Source of the DNA: a virus
Length of the DNA stretch: 64,000 bases
Reading direction: 5' to 3' (one strand)
Virus record (IMG/VR): IMGVR_UViG_3300035698_022738
Location: 32,852-96,851 of that record
A program made the position numbers and the translations under genes. Below, piece by piece: positions 31,104 through 38,430 of this stretch (its first letter is position 1; every line of letters starts with the position of its first letter). The notes under the pieces were generated by a model. The model saw only the letters and a list, made by a program, of their open reading frames with translations, did not search any database and had not been told where the DNA came from.

Positions 31104-31484
31104 ATGAAACTGAGTGTCTCCATTAACCAGCCGGATGAAAAATATTTGGCAAACGGCGACTTTGCTGATGTTCTCTTTTCAGACATACGTGAAGAATTTC
31201 TCAATACCCTGGAAGAGCATGGGTTTGTGGATTGCGATCTGCCGTGGGAGCTGCTTGAGTTGACTGCTTGGACTGACTATGGAGCAGGCAAGTACCGTGG
31301 AATTATCCGTTGTAGTGATGGGGAATTCAGGGAATTTGAGGCGCAGTATTCCAGTGATTGGTATGAATATTCAAGGGAGTGCGATTTTTGGGCTTCTGTA
31401 GGGGATGTTGCACGTTTTCCGTTCCTATTTCGTTATTATGAGTATGACAAGAAAGGTAGGTTAGTTAATGAGCAAGCATCTTGA
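31104..31484 (+). CDS. Unknown protein
   Basis: 126 residues from ATG 31104, with GGGAG 7 nt upstream; the frame upstream to 31023 is a shadow. Contains FVDCDLPWELLELTAWTDYG, suggesting an alpha/beta fold. No family recognised. Overlaps the UvsY-like gene by 17 nt. Confidence 0.65.
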   Translation: MKLSVSINQPDEKYLANGDFADVLFSDIREEFLNTLEEHGFVDCDLPWELLELTAWTDYGAGKYRGIIRCSDGEFREFEAQYSSDWYEYSRECDFWASVGDVARFPFLFRYYEYDKKGRLVNEQAS

Positions 31485-32091
31485 TGATCAGGAATTGGGT
31501 GAGCACGATGATGATGATGATGAAGTTCTCGAAAATTTAGATGGTGATTTCGACGAAGGGGATGATTTTCTCGAAGACCTGAATGAGTTTGATTTCACGG
31601 TCTCCCAATCCATTGTTACCCTGGGAACCAAGGAATATACTTTCGAGGAGCTTTTTATCATCCACCCCGAGACGATCTCTGAGGCCTTTTCCACACAAGC
31701 CGCCAGACTGGCTTATCTTGGCATGGTACTGGCTCGATCAGAGGCAAGTTGGAATGAGGCCAAGACCGACAAAGAGGCTGTCTATGCTACCCTGGATATT
31801 AGGACCAGGGAATTGTTTGCAGAGACCGGAGAAAAAGTAACAGAGGGAAAAATAAAATCCACTGTGGCCATGGATGGGGCGTACATAGACATCATGCGGA
31901 AAGAGAACGACGCCTTGCTCCAGATGAGAACCCTGAAAGCTCTGGTTGATGCCATGCGCCAGAGAGGGGATATGATGATCTCTCTGGGGGCTACGCTCCG
32001 CCAGGAATGGGATATGACTGACGTATCCATGAAAATTGCGGAAGAGGTCAAGAAGGACATCCGGAGGGTTTACGATGAGTCGAGCGAGTGA
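31468..32091 (+). CDS. UvsY-like recombination mediator candidate
   Basis: 207 residues. A very acidic N-terminus (~1-45) is followed by a helical region AARLAYLGMVLARSEASWNEAKTD and KALVDAMRQRGDMMISLG, similar in pattern to phage UvsY-type mediators that load recombinase onto SSB-covered DNA. Context fits: gp32-like SSB 1 kb and RecA 4 kb downstream. Assignment rests on pattern and neighbourhood, not a strict motif. Confidence 0.65.
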   Translation: MSKHLDDQELGEHDDDDDEVLENLDGDFDEGDDFLEDLNEFDFTVSQSIVTLGTKEYTFEELFIIHPETISEAFSTQAARLAYLGMVLARSEASWNEAKTDKEAVYATLDIRTRELFAETGEKVTEGKIKSTVAMDGAYIDIMRKENDALLQMRTLKALVDAMRQRGDMMISLGATLRQEWDMTDVSMKIAEEVKKDIRRVYDESSE

Positions 32092-32311
32092 TGAGGAACT
32101 TCAGGCGATAATCGAGTATATCCAAGCCAATTATCCAGGGGTAACTGGTTTGTGCAGACATGCCGATGTTATTGCTCAAATTGTCTATGCCATGTCAGCA
32201 GGTGAGATTCCTGGGAGCGGTGTGAAAATTCTTGAGCTTAGTGTCACTGAAGAGCGGCCAATGGTCGTTAAGGTGCAACTTGATATCTCAGTTGAACCTA
32301 TGAGGGGCTAG
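32075..32311 (+). CDS. Small unknown protein
   Basis: 78 residues from ATG 32075 (GGAGGG upstream), overlapping the UvsY-like gene by 17 nt. Helical N-terminal half, beta C-terminal half ending KVQLDISVEPMRG. Not recognised. Confidence 0.65.
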   Translation: MSRASDEELQAIIEYIQANYPGVTGLCRHADVIAQIVYAMSAGEIPGSGVKILELSVTEERPMVVKVQLDISVEPMRG

Positions 32312-33070
32312 ATGACAAAAAAACGACTGACGTATGAGAACCCTGCCAAGTATGGCAGGATCGACCCAAAGAAGTGGCGGAAGTATCCCGATTATTTTAC
32401 ACAAGTTCTCTGGCCTTCTGAGTTGCCCTCACGGCCTGCCCAATATGGGTCAAATGATTTTCATGGTCGTACTCACCCTGAGATAGCTTTTGTATCTTTG
32501 GAGCGTTACACCGAGCGAGCTGAGACTGTTTGGGATGTCTTTGCAGGTTCGGGTACGATTGCAGATGTCTGCAAGGAAATGGGCAATCCGTGTATCTCTA
32601 CCGACATCAATCCAGTTCGGGAAGATATAGTCAAGGTCGATGTACGTTACTGGAAACCGTCTGGGACTGTCCAAATGGCTGTCGTACACCCACCCTATCT
32701 GGACATCGTTAAGTATGGCCCAGAGCCAGGGTTGACCACGGGGGATGTTTTTGATTACACCTGGGACATGGGCCGGGTTCTAAAGAATGTTGACAAAGCA
32801 CTTGATCCTGGCAGAGTTGTCGTTCTGATTGTGGGTCAGGTGTACAATGATAAACAGGTTGTGATGTTGGATGCTCAATTACATCCTCTGCTTCGTTCTA
32901 TGGAATATAGGCTATTGGGTCGAGTTGTGAGGAGCTATGGGGAAACTAAAGGGGGTGAGACAGCCGGAAATCGTAATGAAAATTTGTGGAAGTACCGGAG
33001 ACTGAAAACTGGTTTATGGTCTCTGGCGTTTGAGACAGTTCTGTTTTATCAAAAGCCAAATACCAAATAG
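32312..33070 (+). CDS. DNA methyltransferase-like protein (HPPY)
   Basis: 252 residues. WDVFAGSGTIADVC (motif I, ~74-87) precedes VVHPPYLD (126-129), a variant of the (D/N/S)PPY catalytic motif. DINPVREDI follows motif I as the SAM-ribose acidic region. The first residue of the catalytic tetrad is His, so activity or specificity may be altered, though HPPY is seen in some phage and host homologues. Starts directly after the previous stop. Confidence 0.85.
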   Translation: MTKKRLTYENPAKYGRIDPKKWRKYPDYFTQVLWPSELPSRPAQYGSNDFHGRTHPEIAFVSLERYTERAETVWDVFAGSGTIADVCKEMGNPCISTDINPVREDIVKVDVRYWKPSGTVQMAVVHPPYLDIVKYGPEPGLTTGDVFDYTWDMGRVLKNVDKALDPGRVVVLIVGQVYNDKQVVMLDAQLHPLLRSMEYRLLGRVVRSYGETKGGETAGNRNENLWKYRRLKTGLWSLAFETVLFYQKPNTK

Positions 33071-33107
33071 TCGTAGGCCAATACGGGCCAAGACAAGGAA
33101 AGGAATC

Positions 33108-33983
33108 ATGGCAATTAGCAGAGATGAGCAGTTGGAAGCCCTTCGGAAAAAAATGGGGGGCATTGACATGGGGGGTTCCTCTGGTTTTTGGAGACCTCCC
33201 AAAGGTGAACGCTCGACTATCCGTATCCTGCCTCCAGTTGGGGAAATGGATTTCTTTTTCCAAGAGGTCGGGCGTCATTACGGGCTGGCTGATTTTGGGC
33301 CTATCGTGTGCCCGAAGTTCACAACGGGGGGTGAGATGGAATGCCCCATTTGTGAACTGAATAGCAGACTCTGGAAAGGCTCAAAGGCGGACAAGGCTTT
33401 GGCGGGTAAGTTGCGGGTCAGCAAAAGTTTCTGGATGAATATCGTGGTGCGTGACCCTGACGACGAAGAAGGTACTGCGATTTTAGGGGACCCTGCAATT
33501 TACACTCCGGGGACAACGGTCCTGACTGCAATACAGTCCTTGATCAATGATCCTGAATACGGTCTCATCTACGAGATCGAGGAAAAAGAGGGCAAGGACC
33601 TACAAATTGAGCGCATAGGTGACGGGATTGACACCAAATACCATGTCAATCCACGCCGGATGGATTGTGCGCTTCACTCCGATCCTGATGTTGTAGATGA
33701 TCTCCTTGAAAAAGCCAAGGACCTCAGTATTGTCTACCTCACTGACGATTCCGATGAGGATGCTGAGCTGCTTCAGGGCGCGGTGGTTGTGGTCAAGTCA
33801 TATGACAGGATCGTGAGCGAGTACGGGATTGACCCGGCTGCATCCACGGATGAGTTGGAGAGCCTGATGACCAATGATGACGAAGAGGACGAAAAGCCCT
33901 CCCGGACCTCAAGGTCACGACGCTCATCCTCATCTGATGACGTTGGTAGTGACATCAGTCGTAGGCGACGGCGACGTAAGTAG
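33108..33983 (+). CDS. gp32-like single-stranded DNA-binding protein
   Basis: 291 residues from ATG 33108 (AAGGAAAGGAA upstream). H57 ... C68 ... C79-P-I-C82 matches the zinc site of T4 gp32-type SSBs, embedded in an OB-like core with WRPPKGERSTIRILPPVG. C-terminus: acidic stretch then Arg/Ser-rich tail with RRRRRRK, unlike the purely acidic tail of most SSBs. Works with polymerase, RecA and the UvsY-like protein. Confidence 0.9.
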   Translation: MAISRDEQLEALRKKMGGIDMGGSSGFWRPPKGERSTIRILPPVGEMDFFFQEVGRHYGLADFGPIVCPKFTTGGEMECPICELNSRLWKGSKADKALAGKLRVSKSFWMNIVVRDPDDEEGTAILGDPAIYTPGTTVLTAIQSLINDPEYGLIYEIEEKEGKDLQIERIGDGIDTKYHVNPRRMDCALHSDPDVVDDLLEKAKDLSIVYLTDDSDEDAELLQGAVVVVKSYDRIVSEYGIDPAASTDELESLMTNDDEEDEKPSRTSRSRRSSSSDDVGSDISRRRRRRK

Positions 33984-34002
33984 AGAACAAAGGGGAAGTT
34001 GC

Positions 34003-34881
34003 ATGTGGTCTTTTACGAGTTCGGGGCAAGCTGATTTGTACAATTGTGATTGCCTGAAAATGCGAGAGTATTTGGCAGACGACTCGGTGTCGCTCACTGT
34101 GACTTCCCCTCCCTACTGGAATGCGATTGACTACGGGCGGTATAGTCCTGACACAGAAGAGGATTACAGGACCCGTAGTGATGAGCCCCGTGATTACTGT
34201 AATTTCTTGAATTTCCTCAAGGGGGTTTTTGCAACTGTTGGTCGTGTCACCAAGAGCGGGGGGTTTGCAGCTGTGGTAGTGGGGACTGTCTTGAGCAATG
34301 GGACCCACTACCCGCTCCCATATAATCTGGTTGCAGCTTTGGATGGGATGGGGGATTGGGAGTTCCATCAGGATATCATCTGGCACAAGTGCACGGCTGG
34401 GGTGAAACGAGCTGGGGTAGCAATTCAGCATCCTTACCCAGGCTACTATTATCCCAACATCATGACTGAGTATATCATGGTGTTCCGGAAAAAGGGGCCA
34501 AAAATTTTTGAGCACCGGAGTGCAGGGGAAAAGTCTCTGTCGGAGTTCCCGGTAGATGATTTGTTCAAGAAGGATACCGCCAACAACGTTTGGCATATTG
34601 CTCCGGTTCCACCAAGGCACTTGGCTCACCCCTGCCCGTTTCCAGAGGAAATTCCATACAGGCTGATCCAGTTGTATTCGTACCCTGATGATCTGATCCT
34701 CGATCCATTTGCTGGGTCTGGACAGACGCTGAAGGTAGCAAATCATTTGGGACGGCGTTCCGTAGGCTTTGAGACGGATTATGAGTTCTATAAGTATGCC
34801 AGCAGCCGACTAAAATCTCCGTCGAAGATCAGGAAACAACAGCTCGTGGTAGGGTTTGACAAGGTGGATTTCGATGCGTGA
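34003..34881 (+). CDS. Beta-class DNA methyltransferase (TSPPYW), probably N4-cytosine or N6-adenine
   Basis: 292 residues from ATG 34003 (AGGGGAAG upstream); the frame upstream to 33874 is a shadow of the SSB gene. Catalytic TSPPYW (34-39) comes before SAM motif DPFAGSGQT (~234-242), the beta-class order. SPPY is the usual N4-cytosine signature. Protects or marks phage DNA; no endonuclease partner. Confidence 0.92.
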   Translation: MWSFTSSGQADLYNCDCLKMREYLADDSVSLTVTSPPYWNAIDYGRYSPDTEEDYRTRSDEPRDYCNFLNFLKGVFATVGRVTKSGGFAAVVVGTVLSNGTHYPLPYNLVAALDGMGDWEFHQDIIWHKCTAGVKRAGVAIQHPYPGYYYPNIMTEYIMVFRKKGPKIFEHRSAGEKSLSEFPVDDLFKKDTANNVWHIAPVPPRHLAHPCPFPEEIPYRLIQLYSYPDDLILDPFAGSGQTLKVANHLGRRSVGFETDYEFYKYASSRLKSPSKIRKQQLVVGFDKVDFDA

Positions 34882-34981
34882 GTTCCTAAAGGCAATTTTT
34901 ATTGTGGGTTGTGCGATTGTCGTTGGACTCACGACCTGGGCAATCATTTTTATCCTAATTTTTGGAAGTCCGTGCCTTTGA
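34874..34981 (+). CDS. 35-residue single-span membrane protein
   Basis: MREFLKAIFIVGCAIVVGL then TWAIIFILIFGSPCL: one long hydrophobic segment after a charged start. AAGGTGG upstream; overlaps the methyltransferase stop by 8 nt. Function unknown. Confidence 0.6.
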   Translation: MREFLKAIFIVGCAIVVGLTTWAIIFILIFGSPCL

Positions 34982-35340
34982 CGGCCTCCCTAAGGCCTCA
35001 TTTATGCCCTCTGTGACGTTTTATATCATGAGGGTAGGAACGGGTCTTAGAAAGGCTTCTAGGGGCCTTAGAACGGAAGGTAGCATTCATCCAGTGCATA
35101 AGTACCTGTTTTTGGGGTAGTAGTGCCGGGAAGATGCTGCTCGATAGCAGGGGGCTGTGACTGTCGATCCTGCGGTTGCAGTCCCCCTGCATACGGGGTT
35201 TACGCTGATGAGCGGTCAAGCCATCAGCTATACCTATCGCCCGGATGCGGTACAATTGAATAGTTTGGTAGACAACAAGTGATTTGGCGTTCCTGTGTCA
35301 GTTCCCAGGCCCCCTGATCCGGCAGGGGGCGAAGGAAAAA
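34982..35340 (+). other. Structured non-coding spacer with three strong hairpins
   Basis: No ORF. Contains CGTTTTATAT (35017-35026), the AGGGGCCTTAGAA repeat (35061-35073), hairpin GCAGGGGG/CCCCCTGC (35147-35154 with 35183-35190, inner GACTG/CAGTC), hairpin GCTGATG/CATCAGC (35204-35228), an isolated -10-like TACAAT (35251-35256) and hairpin GCCCCCTG/CAGGGGGC (35309-35330) just before the next ribosome binding site. May be a leader RNA or small ncRNA. Confidence 0.6.
35036..35084 (+). repeat. Intergenic repeat copy 2 (AGGGGCCTTAGAA element)
   Basis: Shares GGAACGGG and AGGGGCCTTAGAA, then GGTAG, with 9173-9207. Function unknown. Confidence 0.4.
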
Positions 35341-35517
35341 ATGAAAAAGCGCACGGTGTCATTTATCATCCAGGGATGTCTGGCGATTGATTTGGTCTTA
35401 CTGCTTGTTATTGTTGTATTGGGAAGCCCAGTTGCTGTTGTGACATCGGTAATTATTTTTCTTGCTTTACTTCTGGCCTATGCTTTGTACCTCAATTTGC
35501 CCGTCTCCCCTCTGTGA
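35341..35517 (+). CDS. Small two-span membrane protein
   Basis: 58 residues from ATG 35341, with GAAGGA upstream. Two hydrophobic segments (IIQGCLAIDLVLLLVIVVLG and VAVVTSVIIFLALLLAYALY) follow a basic start MKKRT. A holin-like, exclusion or unrelated membrane role is possible; nothing specific is visible. Confidence 0.7.
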   Translation: MKKRTVSFIIQGCLAIDLVLLLVIVVLGSPVAVVTSVIIFLALLLAYALYLNLPVSPL

Positions 35518-35664
35518 TGCCCATTTGGGTGACATGCTCAAACTGAGGGGGTGACTCTAAGACATCCTCTCGGACAGCACAAAAGTTAGATTTGGGGGTA
35601 GTTAAGGTAGTCAGGGTAGTTGGGTAGAGCTTGACTCAGGTGGGTGTCACAGAGGAGAGAAAAA

Positions 35665-35889
35665 ATGAAGGTCAGGGTATCTGTTGGAGCAACACTCAAG
35701 GTTGGGGATGATTATGTGAAAGCGGTTGTCGATATTGAAGATGAGGTGGATGCCGGGGAATTTAGTATGGTCGCTGAAAGGCTTGACCAGGTCAGAGAGC
35801 ACTCTGATACACTGGCTAAGGTTGCAGAGAATGCTCTCGTTGAACGTTTGAACGAGGTCATCGAGATAGTGGAAGGTGAAATAGGATGA
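35665..35889 (+). CDS. Small unknown protein upstream of RecA
   Basis: 74 residues from ATG 35665, with GAGGAGAG upstream. Beta start MKVRVSVGATLKVGDDYVKA then a long helix. ATGA overlap with recA-like gene; may be a recombinase cofactor by position only. The 35518-35664 spacer shows no gene. Confidence 0.7.
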   Translation: MKVRVSVGATLKVGDDYVKAVVDIEDEVDAGEFSMVAERLDQVREHSDTLAKVAENALVERLNEVIEIVEGEIG

Positions 35890-36998
35890 CAGAGAAAAAT
35901 GTGATTGGTGAGATAGCCAAGGACCTGATCCCAAAGGATGGGAGCTTTCAGGTTGCTACCCTGGCAGATGATGATTTGCGGTGTCAGGTGAACAGTTGGA
36001 TACCATCCGGCTGCTTGCCTGTCGATCTCGCTTTGAGTCTGGGATATGGGTGGCCTGTTGGCAGGCTTGTCGAAGTCTATGGGGAAAACTCCACTGGAAA
36101 GACCCTGTTGGCTGTAGAGGCGATTGTAGCAGCTCAGGCGATGGGAGCCTTGTGCGTCTTGGCAGATGTAGAGACGGCTATCTCAAAGCCGTTGTTGGAA
36201 ACGTTGGGGGTGGATAGTGATAAATTGATCTATTTCAATCCGTCCACAATTGCTGATGTCTTCTCCGTGCTTGGAAAGACCATGAAATCCAAGGAAAAAC
36301 GTATGAGTCGAGAGACACCCATGCTTTTTGTTTGGGATTCAGTTGCTTCTAGCACCACAGAAGAGGAGATTTCGACACTGGAAGAAAATCTGGAAAAGCG
36401 TTATTTCTCTCCGGCAGCCCGTCAAATATCGGCAGCTTTTCGGGGGGGATTGTGCGGAGAATTTGCTCATCACAATGTTTGCGCCATGTTCATAAACCAG
36501 ACCAGAACCAACGTTGGTGTGATGTTTGGGGACAAGGTTGTGACTTTTGGGGGCAAGGCCATTGGGTTCTATTCTACAATGAGGGTTGAACTTAACTCGA
36601 AGGGTTTGATCAAGGATACCAAGCGCAAGTTGAATAAGACTGTCGGGGTTAATCTGTCGATGACGGTCAAGAAAAACAAGGTTGCACCCCCATACCAGAC
36701 TGCCAAGTTTCCTGTGTATTTCGGGGAAGGAATTGACAACGCTGAGGCAATTTTTGATTTGGCGTCTGTTTTGGGGGTTATCCGGACATCTGGCAGCTTC
36801 CGGAAGATTGATCTGGCAGGGGAAGAGAAAACGTTTCGGACATCGGAGTGGTCAAGCATCTACGATGAAAATTGGGAAGAGATCGACAGCCTTGTGACGG
36901 AAACCTATTTGAATCAAGAGGTAGGAAATTCCTCAGTTGAATCTATGAAAAGAGAGGATGAAAATAATGGCGAAGAAGAAGGTAGTGAGTCCGACTGA
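35886..36998 (+). CDS. recA: RecA-family recombinase
   Basis: 370 residues. Walker A GENSTGKT (66-73), LFVWDSVASST as Walker B, MFINQTRTNVG as the glutamine switch/L2-flank region, and an acidic C-terminal tail. Between bacterial RecA and T4 UvsX in character. Performs strand exchange with the gp32-like SSB and UvsY-like protein, supporting recombination-dependent replication and repair. Confidence 0.93.
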   Translation: MTEKNVIGEIAKDLIPKDGSFQVATLADDDLRCQVNSWIPSGCLPVDLALSLGYGWPVGRLVEVYGENSTGKTLLAVEAIVAAQAMGALCVLADVETAISKPLLETLGVDSDKLIYFNPSTIADVFSVLGKTMKSKEKRMSRETPMLFVWDSVASSTTEEEISTLEENLEKRYFSPAARQISAAFRGGLCGEFAHHNVCAMFINQTRTNVGVMFGDKVVTFGGKAIGFYSTMRVELNSKGLIKDTKRKLNKTVGVNLSMTVKKNKVAPPYQTAKFPVYFGEGIDNAEAIFDLASVLGVIRTSGSFRKIDLAGEEKTFRTSEWSSIYDENWEEIDSLVTETYLNQEVGNSSVESMKREDENNGEEEGSESD

Positions 36999-37227
36999 AG
37001 AAGAGAATAGAATCAGAAACACACAAGAGGCCAGGATAGATAATGCAGTCTGGTGTGCCAGGGCAATCCTTCAGGGCCGTCCGGCGGAGTATACGTTGGA
37101 GCAAGCTGCCCATGATATTATGTTCCTGGTCGATGTATTCCAAGAGTTGGAGGTACGGAAGGTTCCGATTGCCGATCAGGTTGTCTCAGGGGGCGTAGCC
37201 CTTACAGCGGAGTTCATGAGTGTCTGA
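36967..37227 (+). CDS. Small unknown protein
   Basis: 86 residues from ATG 36967 (AGAGAGG upstream), overlapping the recA-like gene by 32 nt. Basic start MAKKKVVSP, then helices including LEQAAHDIMFLVDVFQELEV. Not recognised. Confidence 0.65.
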   Translation: MAKKKVVSPTEEENRIRNTQEARIDNAVWCARAILQGRPAEYTLEQAAHDIMFLVDVFQELEVRKVPIADQVVSGGVALTAEFMSV

Positions 37228-37555
37228 AATCGTAGGGATATATGTTCTGCACATGAATCGAGATGGCATTGATTCACAGGCACCTGGGGGGCGGGTGGAT
37301 AATCATTCAATCTACTACCCATCTTTTCGGAAAGCAGAGAGTCGACTTAGCTCTGTGTTTGGGGACAAGCACGACTTTGCGTTGTTGAACCAGCCTGAGA
37401 TTGGTTGGCTTCCGGATGAGGCTGATATTGATGTTCTGGTTATCCCAGATACTGCCAGTTGGCAAGACATCAAGTTTGGTCAGATGTGGCAACAAACTCA
37501 TCCTGATACCCTTGTGATGTTTAATGGGAGAGGGTGGGGGATTGATGGCAGATAG
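37220..37555 (+). CDS. Unknown protein
   Basis: 111 residues, GTG start overlapping the previous stop. Alpha/beta; NRDGIDSQAPGGRVDNHSIYYPSFRKAE. No family recognised. Confidence 0.6.
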   Translation: MSEIVGIYVLHMNRDGIDSQAPGGRVDNHSIYYPSFRKAESRLSSVFGDKHDFALLNQPEIGWLPDEADIDVLVIPDTASWQDIKFGQMWQQTHPDTLVMFNGRGWGIDGR

Positions 37556-37850
37556 TCTTGATGCTGTGGAGCTAGCCAGACTGATTAAGGAAATGAAAGA
37601 CACCAGGACCCCGACATTTGGGCGTCAGACAATTGTGGGGGTCCCTATTGCGAGTCATCTGAAGGTTATTAAAGAGAGAGACGAAGCTCGGAAGTTGGCG
37701 GCTTATTTCTACAGCGCGTTGGAAGAGATCGAGAATGTGACCCCAGGCGCGTGTCCCGGTCCTGGGGTGGATGAGGAGTCTTGCTTTGGGGATACTTGGA
37801 ATATCTTAGACCGAGTTTTGGGGAGAAAAAGCGACGTTGGGGAGATATGA
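37545..37850 (+). CDS. Unknown protein
   Basis: 101 residues from ATG 37545 (GAGGGTGGGGG upstream). Helical, with LARLIKEMKDTRTPTFGRQTIVGV and a Cys pair near the C-terminus. Not recognised. ATGA overlap with the next gene. Confidence 0.65.
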   Translation: MADSLDAVELARLIKEMKDTRTPTFGRQTIVGVPIASHLKVIKERDEARKLAAYFYSALEEIENVTPGACPGPGVDEESCFGDTWNILDRVLGRKSDVGEI

Positions 37851-38188
37851 CTGAACAGGGCAACAATTTGATTGGGGGGCCTTCAGAGGGGTCTATCTTT
37901 ATGGGATACACAGACAGTGCAAACACCTCGGATGGTAGTATTGGCCGTGAGGTTGGGATGCAGCGCAGACTGGATGAGACACGTGCGTTGGCGTCTCGGT
38001 TTTACCGTGACCGCAAAGATGCCCGACATCTGGCGTTTAGATTGTCCAGGGAGTGTGATAGGTTACGCTTCCAGTTAGAGCTGGCTACTTGGACCGACCC
38101 GATGGACGCTCCGCAATTCTGCGCTCGCTGTGGCTTACTGAAGGACATTGTGCGGCCCGGCAAGTGGCAATGCCCAGAGTGTGACTAA
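37847..38188 (+). CDS. Unknown protein with C-terminal zinc ribbon
   Basis: 113 residues from ATG 37847. A helical middle DETRALASRFYRDRKDARHLAFRLSR is followed by FCARCGLLK ... WQCPECD, a C-x2-C ... C-x2-C ribbon at the extreme C-terminus. Probably nucleic-acid or protein binding. Confidence 0.7.
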   Translation: MTEQGNNLIGGPSEGSIFMGYTDSANTSDGSIGREVGMQRRLDETRALASRFYRDRKDARHLAFRLSRECDRLRFQLELATWTDPMDAPQFCARCGLLKDIVRPGKWQCPECD

Positions 38189-38232
38189 GCTCGCTTGAAA
38201 AGGCAATGGAAGGGAGAGTCGAAGAGGGTATG

Positions 38233-38430
38233 ATGGAAAATGTATTTGTACTTATGCACATTGTCTTTGATGACATCAAAGTGTTGGGGGTGTACACCAC
38301 CAAGGACAAGTTGGCGGAGGCAAAGAGCGAGTATGCAAAGGTCAATGGGGATCGTAATGCCTATACGACTCTTGTCGTTATTGAACGCCAAGTTGATGAT
38401 ATGGAATTGGCGCGGCAGGATTACTGCTGA
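38233..38430 (+). CDS. Small unknown protein
   Basis: 65 residues from ATG 38233 (GAGG upstream; ATG 38206 would add nine residues). VFVLMHIVFDDIKVLGVYTTKDKLAEA resembles small phage proteins of the ..V...D..V.GVY.....A.. kind. Overlaps the next gene by one base. Confidence 0.6.
   Translation: MENVFVLMHIVFDDIKVLGVYTTKDKLAEAKSEYAKVNGDRNAYTTLVVIERQVDDMELARQDYC

Noticed and set aside
35245-35308. Possible tRNA-like sequence (AGTTTGGTAGA...)
   Set aside because: The D-arm-like text is not followed by a pairing anticodon arm or a T-arm with TTC, and no acceptor stem closes.
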